Source: Centrapalus pauciflorus
Lineage: Eukaryota > Streptophyta > Magnoliopsida > Asterales > Asteraceae
Direction: 5' to 3'
Assembly: GCA_020465985.1 (NCBI GenBank)
Contig: JAANYP010002319.1
Location: 362,006 to 426,005 of the forward strand
Length of the DNA: 64,000 bases
Below, one piece after another: positions 12,341-23,932 of this stretch; position 1 is the stretch's first letter, and every line of letters begins with the position of its first letter. Under the pieces are notes generated by a model that worked only from the letters and a program-made list of their open reading frames with translations, did not search any database and had not been told where the DNA came from. The position numbers were made by a program, and so were the translations under genes.

Positions 12341-12870
12341 TGAGCAGAGTTTATCCTTAGCAAAGGTTATAGAAGGAAAACCTGTTACCAACTCCTTTTC
12401 TACAGAGTTTGTTGATGTTCTTGAAGTTCAGGTGTGAGAGCCTCTTGTGCCATAACCAGTTGAGGTCTGCATTAGTCCTTAAGATGAAACAGGTCTGTGT
12501 TGTTTGATCAGTAGATTTTATGTCTACAATGTACACCCCTTTCTTTCTTTGTGCACACAACACAACCTTGCCCTGAGAATCCAATATGTATCCAAGGTGC
12601 TCATCAAAGTTAACCTTGTAGCCAACAGCATCACATAGTTGACTTATCTAACAAGGTTATGTTTCAGCCCAAACACATCGGCTACTCGGTTTAAAATTGC
12701 AGCACCTACACGAAGAGTGCCATATCCTTTTCTGGATCCTTGGACATTGTCACCAAAAGTGACCTTTGGACCTTGTTCAGGCTTAAGGTCACTCAGCAGA
12801 TCCTTGCAACCTGTCATGTGGCCAGAACAACCACTGTCCAAGTACCAAACATGGTTTGGTTTCTAAACCT
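12341..12870 (-). pseudogene. Aspartic protease and gag-pre-integrase domain of element A
   Basis: The protease active site reads WYLDSGCSGHMTG near 12850, the usual copia form. The flap-like FGDN motif follows, then a break near 12644. The gag-pre-integrase domain at 12584-12357 has the conserved WHKRLSHLNF motif and begins the zinc-binding region. The frame is interrupted between the two parts. Confidence 0.85.
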
Positions 12871-15600
12871 ACAGAGTAACATGGAAACATTAGTTTTTAG
12901 GGAAACTCATCACAAGGATGAGTTCTCCTTCCTCATCAACATTTGTTTATGGACCCCAAAGATCAACACTTATTTTTCCTATTTGGATTGTGTCAGGTTT
13001 GACACTTTCCTTGGTTGTAGTGTTATCTCCAACACTACTTGATTCAGCAGTATGAGACTTAACACTTTCAATAGGCCTTATGTCCTCAGTTTCTGGACAA
13101 TCTTTGGCCATATGAGTTTTTCTTCCACACCTGTACCATTTCCTCTTTTTAGGTCTTTTGGAAGAACTTTCAAATTCACATTCTGGATTTTATCTATTGG
13201 TCTCTACAACAGGTTTCACAACATGTTGACTTATTTAACAATGACCAGTAGAGTTTGTGAAAGGATCATCTCTAGGTTGTGTATGAACAGTTTTGCTTTA
13301 GTCTTTAGAGACATCATCCTTGGAGATTTCCTTTCTTTTTTTAGGAGGACATAAATCAAAAATTGGAAATTTAGTAATCTTTGTCTTTCATGTTTCTTGG
13401 AAAACTTATTTCCAAACTTCTCAGGTTTAGCATGGGCTTTGCCTTTGCCTTTACTGAGATGTGATGATTCTTGCACACTGGTAGTTGTAGAACCATTTTG
13501 TTTGGTTTTAATAAAAGAATTACTTTCATTATTAACCAACTTCCCACTATGATTTGAAGATTTATTTGAAACCACAGTAGCATTACTTCCAATATCAGAC
13601 CTCCCATTGTTAGATGTATGCTGTTTTCTTTTTGAGAACTTACTTTCAAATAATTCAACATTAAATGATGGTATAGGTTTCTTACCATTAGTCTTGACTT
13701 CAGAGCCTGTCTTATTAACAATGTTAGCAGTCTTAACTACAGGTTTGATACTTTTTCCACCAGATTGTTCATGTGGAGCAGTTGAGCACACAACAATGTA
13801 GTTTAGTGAAGAACACGTCTCATCACCAGACTTCATAGTTTTCACACATGAATTGTCAGTGTCTTGAGGTCTGACAAACCTATTTGTTGAAACCAATTTT
13901 CCATTTACATTTTGTATATATGTATTTGGATGTTCACCAAGGGTGGACAAATCTATTTCCAGATTTTTGATTTCAATAATGGAAGCTGCTGTATCAAGAT
14001 CTCCTCCAAGATATGCCTGAATTTAAGCAGGAATCTACTCACTTATGCATTGGTTTACTCTCTTAGCAAAATAGCACCAAGAGTCAACAATCTTTTGGAG
14101 CTTAGCATGCTTTAAGTCTGTTTCTATTTTCTCTTCAAATAAAATGGCGTTGATGTGTTTTACCTCATCAAGCACAGTTTTCAACTAAAGAAAACTGTCA
14201 AGTTCGTTAGTTTTGAATTCAAGATCATTTTTCAATTTTAAAATCTAAGACCTTAAAGCATCTTGTTTTTCAACAGTAGCTTTGAGATCCACAAACAGAT
14301 AGTTGAACATTTTCTATTTTTCTTCAACATTGTAATCTTTAAAATTTTGTACCTTATACATCATTTTAGGATTCCAGTTGTCCAAAGAGCTTATAGAATC
14401 AGCTTCATTTTGTTTGAAGCTGCTTGTAGAAAGAACATCATCATTTGCCACTAGATAGTTGTTATCTTCCTCATCAGATAATGAGCCAGAATCTTCCCAG
14501 TCACAGGCTTCAGCCATTAGTCCCTTTAGTTTGTTGGAAGCCACAGAGTCTTCCACCTTTTTCAACTTAGCCATGGCTATACGATACTTAACCTTATAGC
14601 CATCATTTCTATAAGCCTTGTGAGGTTTGGCTGATGAGCCAATAGCTTTAGACACACAGTCTGCAGCTATATGGCCAGTTTTGCCACATTTAAAGCACTC
14701 AGCCTTATGTTCATCAAATGCTCTTTTCCTGATGGCATTTGATTTCTTTTGTGGCATCCTTGATCCAAAATTTTCCTTGTTAAACTTTTTGACAAGCATA
14801 GCAATCATTTGCTCATCATCAAGTTCGCCAAGGGCTTCATTTTCCTCTTCTTCCTCTAAAGTGACCTCCAAGATTTCATCAGCATGAGTGTCAGCTTGTG
14901 TGAACACATCACACACCTGATTCACAGGTTGCCTTACATTAGTCACCAAGGCTGAACCTCTCTTAGACATTTCCAAGCCATTGCTCTTTTCCAACCTTGA
15001 TTGTTCATCATTCAAAAAGGATCCATAGAGGTTTACTAGATCCATGCTTCTGATAGTGCCAGAGTTTCAGAGTATGGTTGGGAAATAGTTCCACTCTTCA
15101 GGCAAAATATCTAAGAACTTGTTTACTAGAGTTAAAATGTCCTTAGTGATCCCAACAGCTTTGAGATCATTTATCAGAGCAGCAAACCTGGTATAAGTTT
15201 CAGTAAGGCTCTCATTCGGCTTGGCAAAGAACAACTCATTTTGTTTAACAAAATTGTTGATCCTGTTATCCAAGGTGATAGTGGGACCATCATAGACAGT
15301 GCATAGAGTATCCCACATTTCTTTAGCTATTTTCAACATCTCAATCTGTTTGAACACATCATCAGGATAAGAAATTACAAGGTTGTTCCTGGCCTTTGCA
15401 TCAATGGTCCTGATCTCACAAAAAACACCTTCTGCAGAAGGAGTGATGGTAGTGACAGAGGTAGGCACACAGGGACCTTCCATCACTATCTCTGGAAGCT
15501 GTACATCCAGCTTCTCCATATAGAGCATCATTTTGCACTTCCACCCAGAGAAGTTTTGGTAATTGAATTTGGAGGCTTGGCCATGGATCCATTGTCATAG
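12871..15600 (-). pseudogene. Gag and gag linker of element A
   Basis: The start-like ATG near 15588 is one base out of frame with the body. The capsid region (15531-15067) ends at a stop and resumes in the same frame at 15045-14314. The first zinc knuckle, CFKCGKTGHIAADC, is near 14690. More stops lie at 14312-13950. The linker segment 13950-13231 is in the same frame and is Ser/Lys/Asn-rich. A second knuckle near 13140 reads WYRCGRKTHMAKDC, so the first zinc ligand Cys has become Trp. The shared frame shows that gag and linker were once one polyprotein. Confidence 0.87.
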
Positions 15601-15683
15601 TAGGAAGAGGAGTTTGAAGCATAGTTGTCTATAATGGGAAATAGGGAGTAATGAGAGACATCTAGAGATGACACACACTCCAA

Positions 15684-15699
15684 CTGCTCTGATATCAGT
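15684..15699 (-). other. Primer-binding site of element A
   Basis: The minus strand reads ACTGATATCAGAGCAG directly after the LTR end. It matches the initiator tRNA-Met type with one change (GATATC for GGTATC). Confidence 0.85.
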
Positions 15700-16822
15700 T
15701 GTAGGTCCAAAAAGGTTTCCCAAATACACTTAGACAAACTGTAGAGGGGGTAAATACAGTTAGTTCTCTTGTAAGTATATACTAACACTTGTTAAAATTA
15801 CAAACATGTTTCGATTGCGGAATGATCCAAACAGTGATGACAGAAATGAACAACAGACTTTGAGTAATCTAAGACACACTCAAACTAGTTACAATGAAAT
15901 GACTCATTAAGCTTCACTCACTGTTTACACAACACACAGATTGAACAACTTTTAAGACTGAACAACTTAGACACACTATGCTAATTCACTGTAGTTGAAC
16001 AGAACATGCATGCATGAAATAAACACTTTGCTTTGCACTCACGTTCTCTATTTGTGAATATCTCAGTTGTTTTCTCTTTCCTTGGAAGCTTCTATAAACT
16101 CATATACAGAATCCTAGTGAAGCTTCTTCATTGGCTGTAGAGAAAGCGGGAATGTCTTGTAATAGGACAAGATTTCTTTTTTGCACCAATACAAATTCTC
16201 ACAAAGCAGTTTTGTCTTCTTACTGCAGAATCTTTGTCTTTACATTTTTGTCTCTGTCGTCCTTAGCTTTACCTTAAAATGGAATGTCAACTAATGACCT
16301 TTATTCTTCTTTGTAAAGCTATTTTGGTATATGTAATGGTCTGTCACCCATTTCAGATATCCCTTTTGTTGTCTTCATGATTCAGAATAGCTTTGGCAGA
16401 TACTTAGCAGTTATGATGTTCCACATTGTCTTGAATTTGTAGACTGATCTCAATGTCCAAAACTTTGCATGAAGGCATGAAAACATATTCAATAAAGTGT
16501 TAAACTTGTTCACGAAGAGCAGGTTCTATTCACAAAAAAACAAAACACTTATCTGAGTCAAAACTGTCCAACAGGTATAGACAGCTTAGACATATTCTCT
16601 CAAACCTGTCCAACTGAAATGAACAGTTTTGGTAGACTGCCAAGTTACAACTAATATCACAGTGTAAAATAGACTTAGGCTGATTTTGCAAATCACTTAT
16701 CAGGTATGATTGAGGCATTAAAAAGCCTTAAAATCTCCCCCTAAGTGTATCAATCAGGTTTGAGTATAAATCTCCCCCTATGATATGAAACAGGTTTGAT
16801 TTAGGCCTTTTTGTGCCTAACA
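15700..16822 (-). repeat. LTR of element A (5' position), also preceded by a polypurine tract
   Basis: The 1,123-bp segment begins TGTTAGGC and ends CCTACA on the minus strand. A PBS follows it at 15699-15684 and a GGGGGAGATT tract lies just upstream at 16833-16823, so it behaves as a 5' LTR for A and a 3' LTR for the sequence to its right. Extra copies of the purine tract lie inside it at 16780-16771 and 16742-16732. With no second copy in the window, the ends come from TG/CA and PBS/PPT positions only. Confidence 0.75.
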
Positions 16823-17155
16823 ATCTCCCCCTATTTGCAATATTCAGTCTAAGGCTGACTATTTTAGTAATCATTATCTACTTTTACATTACAATTGCAG
16901 AAATGAAATTACAACATAGAAGTAAGGTAAATGATCAGTTTATACATAATGAAAATTGTCTAAACAACAAATGTTTACATAGAAAAAGTACAACTAATGT
17001 ACGACAAAAACTTCAACTATTGGACTGTTGATGTTGGGAGCAGATAATGGTAAACTTGACCAATTGATGATCAGCTTCCATTCTTCATAAACACATCATC
17101 TTTAAATGAGCCTTGTTCTCTTGAATGTATTAGTGAAAGGAATGTCTTACTGAAC
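16823..17155 (-). other. 3' tail of a second minus-strand SIRE element
   Basis: There is no ORF. Read on the minus strand, this AT-rich stretch ends in AATAGGGGGAGATTG directly before the LTR, as expected for the 3' untranslated end of a copia element. It is cut abruptly at about 17156 by plus-strand gag sequence of element B. Confidence 0.6.
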
Positions 17156-19639
17156 CTACACCAGGTTTACTCCACTTGTGAATGATCTCAAAGTTGTTGG
17201 GATCACTAAAGATATTCTCACATTGGTGAACAAAGTCTTGGATGTTCTGCTTGAAGAATGAAAATATTTTGCCTCCATACTCAGAAACACAGGTACTATC
17301 AGAATTATGGATCTTGTAAACCTGTATGGATCCTCGCTCAATGGTGAACAGTCAAGGCATTAAAGGAGAAGTGCCATGGAAATATCTAAGAAGGGATCAA
17401 CCTTGGTTGCTGAGGTAAGATAACCTATGAGTCAGACTTGTGATGTGTTCACAAAGGATGACTCATGTGCTAATGTTGACTTAGAATCTGTGTTTGAGGA
17501 ACGGGAAGAGGATGAAGATCTTGATGAACTTGATGATGAGCAAATGATTTCTATGCTTGTCAAAAGGTTCAACAAGAAAAAGGTGTATGGAAAGAAAATG
17601 TTGTCAAGAAATCAAGTGCTGTAAAAAAGAAAACATTTGACAAAACTAAAGCTGAGTGCTACAAGTGTGGCAAAGTTGGTCATATATTCGTAGACTGTGT
17701 GTGTAAAGCTGTGGTCTCCTCATTCAAACCCCACAAGACATACAAAGAGGTTGACTACAAGGTTAAGTACCTTATAGCCATGGCTAACTTGAAGAAACCG
17801 GAAGACTCTATGGCTTCCAAAAAGGTGATGGAATTAATGGCTGAAGCATGTGATTGGAAAAAAGTCTGAATCATCATCTGATGAAGAGGATAAAAACTGT
17901 TTTGTAGCCAATATTGAAGCTCCTTCACCTAGCAGTTTCAAACAGGACCATGCAGAAGCTAATGCCCTAAGTTCTCTTGACAACTTGAATCCTACCATAA
18001 TGTATAAGGTACAAACCTTTAATGATTACAATCTTGATGAAAAATAGAAAATGTTTGATTATCTGGTTGTTGTCTCAAAGCTGCTGTTGAAAAACAGGAT
18101 AAAAGTCTGAAATTTCTAAACTGAAAAATGAACTTGAAATCAAAACTCATGAACTTGACAACTTTCATTATTTGAAAACTGAACTTGATGGAGTAAAACA
18201 CATCCTCTGTTTTGTTAGAAGAGAAAAGAGAATTAGACTTAAAGCATTCTAAACTTCAAAGAATTATAGACTATTGGTGCTTCACTGCTACAAGGGTAAC
18301 TCAGTGTATTAATGAGAAAAGTCCTTCTCAAGTACAAGCAAATCTTTGAGGTGACATTGATACAATTGCTTCAATAGTTGAGATAAACAACATGAAACCT
18401 GATCTTTCCACACTTGGTGAGCTTCCAAGTAATTTATTCGAAATATAAATACGAAAATAATTTCAACAAACAGGTTTTTCTGGCCTCAAAATACTGACAG
18501 TTCATGTGAGGGTGTTGTGAAGCCTGATGTTGGGATATGTCATTCATCAAACTCCACTGTTGTGTATTTACCTCTCCCACATGAACAACTTTGTGGTAAT
18601 AGTGTCAATATATGCACAATTTCTCTATTGATTCACCTCCCTTTTTTAATCTATATTGACTTGTTTTGGTCTGTTAACACCCCAAATCTAGGAGGTAAAA
18701 GATACACCTTAGTAATGGTTGATGACTTCTTCAGGTACACTTGGGTGTTCTTTCTAAAGACCAAGGGAGAAGCTGCTAGAGAAATTATTGGATTTATCAA
18801 AAAGATGGAAGTTCTTAATTTTACCCAAGTCAAGCAGCTCAGAAGTGATCATGACACTGAATTTAGAAACATTACACTTGAAGACTTCTGTGAAGAAAAT
18901 GGGATCTCACAAAAACTTCTTAGCTGTCAGGACACAACAACAAAATGGAGTTGTTGAGAGAAGGAATAGAACTCTCATTGAAGCTGCTAAAACAATGTCT
19001 TCCCTTATCATTTTGGGTTGAAGCTGTCAACACTGCTTGCTTTACCTAAAACAAATCCTTAGGGTGAAAAGGTTCAACAAGACTTCTTATGAGTTGCTCA
19101 AAGGGAGGAAGCCATATATAAGCTTTTTCAATGTGTTTGGATGCCCTTGTTTCATTTTGAATCAAAGGGATCAACTTGCTAAGTTTGAACCTAAGGTAGA
19201 TAAATGTGTGTTTGTTGGATATAATTGAAATTTCCAAAGCCTACAACCTTAAAAGAAAGGTAGTTGATGAATCTATCAATGTTACCTTTAAAAAAATCTA
19301 TAAATTCTTCACTTCAAGTCATTCCAGAATAAGTTTTCGGAGATTTCAACTTTGATGACAATCTATATCCTAAGGCTGATGAAATGACTCAAAAGGTTCC
19401 ACTTCATCCAAATTAAAACTTGCTTCTCAAGATGGACATGATGATGATTATGTTAGTCCACCTTATGTGAATGAGCGCGAATTAATCATTATTCCATGTC
19501 CGTCACCCATCAATATAGATTACCCTAAATCTTCTAAATATGTGTTCAATAATGGGGATACCCTATCAACAAGTGAATAAGCTCATGATGTCACTTTGTC
19601 TCGTGATCAAGGAGAATGTTCTACAAGACCTGTTGATAA
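17156..19639 (+). pseudogene. Element B: internally deleted SIRE-type copia gag-integrase remnant
   Basis: The plus strand carries a diverged relative of A. It begins inside the capsid (17160-17340, matching the A segment around VGITKDILTLVNK), then the acidic segment 17427-17624, then a knuckle CYKCGKVGHIFVDC near 17660, then linker to about 18590. It then jumps directly to the integrase core at 18650-19020 (VMVDDFFRYTW, LRSDHDTEF). Protease and gag-pre-integrase are missing, about 1.4 kb relative to A. The C-terminal integrase block (19037-19228) and part of the connector follow, and the C LTR cuts it at 19640. Many stops and shifts are present. Confidence 0.85.
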
Positions 19640-19968
19640 TGTTAGACTTTTAATTTCAATCATGTGGATTTATTTTGTAATGTATTGTAATTTAATTCTA
19701 TTTCAATGTAATTTTCCTTTTATTAGAAAGTTGAGGGGTATTTTATGTAAACCCATCAAAGATAGGCCTAGGTTTTTAAAGAAAAGATTACCTAGAGTTT
19801 TGTGTAATCTTTGGCAGAGAATTGAACATAGCATTGTGTGAAAAAGCGGATGCTGTGTTTGAGAGTGTGAGGTCATTGATTGAATTGGTTATTCTCTTTG
19901 TTCTTCTCATAATCATCAATACAATTGGTATTTAATCATTTGAATGAAATATTTAAACTGGAATCACA
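19640..19968 (+). repeat. LTR of copia element C
   Basis: The 329-bp segment begins TGTTAGAC and ends ATCACA, and a tRNA-Met-type site lies 7 bases downstream. It interrupts the integrase-RT connector of B. No second copy is visible, so the ends are inferred. Confidence 0.7.
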
Positions 19969-19975
19969 TTTATAA

Positions 19976-19989
19976 TAGGTATCAGAGAC
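19976..19989 (+). other. Primer-binding site of element C
   Basis: TAGGTATCAGAGAC resembles the initiator tRNA-Met site, with changes at the second and penultimate positions. Confidence 0.7.
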
Positions 19990-20839
19990 ATTAGAGTGGA
20001 TTTCAACTTGAAAATCATGGATTTGAGACAATTTTGTTGTTGTTCTTGTTGTTCGTCGATATACACCATCCGGACTCACGGTTTTTACTCTAAAACCTCT
20101 GTAATCTGCAGATTTTGCTTATGTTTTAAACTTCTATATGATCGAGTACTACTTCTAAACTATTTTCGAGCATTATTTGTTCATTTATTTAATATTTTAG
20201 GGTTTATGTTTGTCAAATCAATCTGTCAAAAAATCAAACTATTCTTAATATTTCAGCCTATTTTTGCTTAAAAATCCACTCTTTTAGGTGTTTTTAGGCC
20301 AGACTGGTTCACTAAAGTTGTTATATAATTATTTTCGAGCACTTAGGTATCAATTTTAGGGTTTAAAATTTGGATTTAATCTGGATTTTTGTTCTTAAAC
20401 AGCAACTGTTTCATTGAAAAATTTCACTAAGGGTCAACTTCGGATTTAAACTTCGGACCGAACCTTCGTACCTTGAACTTCGCATCACTTCCAAGTCCAT
20501 CCGATCTTCGGATCCCAACATCCGAACTTCAGATCTCATCTTCTCAAAACTGTTTACTTGTTATATAAATTCAAATTTCTTGTGCATCACATCCAAACTT
20601 CGGATCCCTACCATCCAAACTTCGGATCTCTTGTTTCTTCACTTAGCTTTCTCACGTTTCTCCATCCGAACTTCGGAACTAGTCATCAAATTCGCACCAC
20701 ATTCCATCCAAACTTCTCCCACCCGAACTTTGGATCATCCAAACTTCGAATCACCCAAACTTCGGATCCACAACACATCCGAACTTTAAGTTTCCACTCC
20801 CAAATATCTTTTTTTCACTACACTCAATATCTTCCAATC
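19990..20839 (+). other. Leader of element C with an array of CCRAACTTCGG motifs
   Basis: No ORF is supportable. From 20501 to about 20790 there are about ten copies of a near-palindromic motif CC(G/A)AACTTCGG(A). Starts fall near 20501, 20522, 20593, 20615, 20666, 20708, 20723, 20739, 20755 and 20779. Spacing inside clusters is 15-24 bp. Confidence 0.65.
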
Positions 20840-22195
20840 ATGTCTAGAGAAGCTCTAGTTCTTGGAATTGAGAACAGATCACCTTTTCTCTATCCTGATG
20901 AGTACGAACAATGGAAGAAAATGTTCCTAAAATTTGTGAGCATGCAACCAATGGGCATCTCATGATTCAATCCATCCAGGAAGGACCTGCCATGTTCTAC
21001 TTTGAACTACCTGCTAGTTTCGGCAGCTGTTCCTCCCATTCCTGCTACCAAAGAACCCAAAGGTTCACGGGATGACAAAGAGAGAGAAAGACAAATTGCG
21101 GATCTCAAAGCTGAACACCTGTCGTATCAGGCTCTGCCAACTGACATCTTTGTCAATGTAGCCAGTAAAATGTATGCCAAGGAAATGTGGGATGAACTTG
21201 AAATGCAGATGCTTGGGGTTGATCTTAATGACCAAGAAAATAATCAAGGAGGCAAAGGCCAAATTTTCTGAGTTTAGGGCAAAGGATGGTGAATCCTTAC
21301 ATGCCACCTTCACTCGATTCTGCACCGTGCTGAATGAACTGAATAAACTCCACATTTTCAAGGACAGGGATGACACCAATATACAACATCTGTCTTCTTT
21401 ATGCAGTTAAGCGGGGTCTGGATTTCAGCAAGATTTCAATTAGTGTGTTGTTGAAAGAGCTGAGGGAATACCAGGGTGATGTACATGCCCACAAGCAAAT
21501 GGCTAACTCTGTGGCATCTTTGCTTCTAAACGTAAACAATATTTCCAAGGTGAATGACCCCTTGGCACTCCTATCGAACAAATCTGCTTTTCCTAAACCT
21601 TGTTTAATCACAACCTGCTTCAACTAACTGTAAATATCCTTCTTCTATGTCCTCATCCCAATACCCACTATATAGAATCCCTCCAATTTCAGCCTATGGA
21701 GAACCCCTTAATGTTAACGAGGCAGATATCCATGAACAAATGACCTTACTATCAAATCGTCTACGTCCGAAATGATTTTATTAAAATAACACCAATAACC
21801 AGCTTCGATACGATATGGATCCTAGGCGTTATCCTGATGAGAGGAAGGATGAAAGACGAGAGGACAGAAGAAGAGATGACAGGATTGAATGGCAGAGGGA
21901 TGATAGAGAGAAAATGAGATATGATGAAAGGAGAGAGTACAGAGATGCTAGATTATTGGAAAGGAGAGATGAGAGAGGGGGGACGATAGAATAGAATATT
22001 TCTATCAGGAAGACAACAGAGATTCCTGACGTGCTGACAACTGCCGGAGAGGAGCGAAGACATGTCGAGAGCAGATGAAGCTAAACTTGTAGATGAGAGA
22101 GAATGCTACAAATGTGTCAAACCAGGTCACTTTTCTCGCGAAGGCGAGTACCAATATGAGCGTGACCTGGGATATTATGAACGAAAGGTGGCACA
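20840..22195 (+). pseudogene. Gag of copia element C
   Basis: The start MSREALVLG at 20840 is followed by copia capsid motifs such as YEQWKKMFLKF. The frame breaks near 20965 and again near 21270, and resumes at 21174-21410 (AKFSEFRAKDGESL) and 21370-21627. A highly charged Arg/Asp/Glu-rich repeat (RRDDR, ERRDER) fills 21830-21990. A degenerate knuckle CYKCVKPGHFSREG near 22110 has lost its last Cys. The sequence turns into a related gag on the opposite strand near 22200. Confidence 0.82.
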
Positions 22196-22199
22196 AATG

Positions 22200-23460
22200 A
22201 CCTAACCTTTCGCTATGTAACTCAAATGACCTGGCTCCTCCTCTTCATCTGTTTCTTCATCAACCCAATAGTCTTCTTAGCCAATTAGAGCCTTTGCATC
22301 AGCTCTTTTCCTCACAACTTGCACTCATAGTACTTAACATGTTTATTGTTCTTGTTGGTACATTCCCTAGCGCGGTGCCCCGAATTTCCATATTTGTAAC
22401 ACAGTTAAGTTTTTTGTTCCACTAGTTTCTTGTCCTCAAACCTTCTCTAACTGTCATCATCAGGTCTTCTCTCAACTCTTTTATCCTCACGTTTTTCTCT
22501 ATCATCTCTGCGATCATATTTTATTTCTCGTCTATCATCTCTATGTGATCATATCGCAACTGATTGTTCATCTTATTCTTGGAAAATTTATGAAACCTAT
22601 TAGAGAGAAGAACCACTTGTTTTTGAATATCCTCTAATTCAAAATTAATATGATTAGCAGATTTGTCCTTTGATGACGATGATTCAACAACTTAAGATGA
22701 CTTATCTGACAATGATGCTAGAGGATCTGAGTTACGGGTAGTCTTATTCATAGTAAGCGACTCCAATTTGTTGGACATTAGGAGATATGCATCAACATCT
22801 CTCTGATACTTCATCATCTCTATAAACAACACAATAATTGAAGTTTCATTCAGAACTATGGACCGCTTGAAAGCTCTATAGCAAGACCCCCACATAGGTT
22901 TAAGAGCAGACATGAACTGAATGTTTTGATGTTTTTTTCGATTTAGACATTGTTGGCTTATTCATCTCATTCAAAACAACACAGAATCATGTGTATGCTG
23001 CTTGAAGTGATTCACCATCTTTAGCTTGAAAGTTGGAGAAGTTTGACTTAGCCTCTTCCGCTTTCCCTTGATCATCTAATTCAACTCCAAGCATTTGATT
23101 AGCTAGTTCTTCCCATAAGTCCTTTGCAGATAAGTTACTGTCTACTCCCACAAGAATATTGTCTGGTATAGCTTGATATAAACAATATTTTGCCTTAAGA
23201 TTTGCCATTTCCATTTGTCTTTCAGCCTCTGATTTTGGGTCTCTAACAATACGTGACGGCAGAATTAAAGGATCATTATCAGGATGATCTTCAACAACTC
23301 TGTGATAAACAACATGATTCTGCGATTGATTTTGACATAAGTTTGCCCAACTCTTGAGTTTGAAAAATTTTAGGAATCTTTTCTTCCATTGTTCGTAGGC
23401 AATGGGATATAACACCGAAGGTCGTGCCTCAAAACCGAGAACGAGAGCATCTCTTGACAC
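22200..23460 (-). pseudogene. Gag of copia element C', convergent with C
   Basis: The ATG at 23460 opens MSRDALVLGFEARP, clearly homologous to the start of C. The frame is open to 22987 (157 codons) through NFQAKDGESLQ, then breaks. A second piece runs 22913-22692. A charged repeat and a degraded knuckle follow to about 22200. The two gags meet tail to tail. C' has fewer lesions than C, so the pair are separate copies rather than a recent duplication. Confidence 0.82.
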
Positions 23461-23932
23461 ATTGAGTGCAAATTAACTTGATCTTTTAGGTTGGAAACTG
23501 ATTTAATACACTTCACTAACACAACCCTGAAAATTTATGAGTCTGAGACTTGTACTTGGAAACACTTTGAACTTGAAGAAGTGAACATAAGAAGTTAGTG
23601 TAGTGAGTGAAGTAAGAAACTCAGATTAAGAGTGTGTTGAGACTAAAACTTGTAAAAGATGAGGAATCAAAGATTTGAAAAATGCAGACTCAGAGACTTG
23701 AATTAGACACTTGAGTCCAAAACTTTGTTGAGTTCGAGATTTAGAACTAAGGGTATACTGACTTCGAAAATTGGTGGACTCTGAGATTCACACCGATGAC
23801 ACAAGGACTCCAAAAATTTCACTCTAGAACATCAGGACTCTGAAACTTGCACTAAAGAGTACAAGGAGTACGAAACTTTACTCAGGATTGCAGAAAATAG
23901 TGAGACTCACAAGAGAAGTGACAGGCCGTCGT
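23461..23932 (-). other. Leader of C', truncated by element D
   Basis: No ORF. On the minus strand this is the leader upstream of the C' gag, with degenerate repeats built on GAGACTTG and ACTCCGAAA-like words, loosely like the C leader array. The D LTR starts at 23933 and removes the LTR and PBS of C' from view. Confidence 0.55.

Larger units (their letters stand above)
1..16822 (-). mobile_element. Element A: SIRE-type Ty1/copia retrotransposon, decayed, left end outside window
   Basis: Reading on the minus strand from 16822 down, the order is LTR, PBS, gag with CCHC knuckle, protease, integrase, RT, RNase H, a spacer and an env-like ORF. The integrase-before-RT order identifies Ty1/copia, and the long gag linker plus env-like ORF identifies the SIRE (Maximus) lineage. 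Stops and frameshifts occur throughout, so it is not autonomous. N1 occupies 159-6285 inside the env-like region. The 3' LTR would lie left of base 1, so no LTR divergence can be read. Confidence 0.9.
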
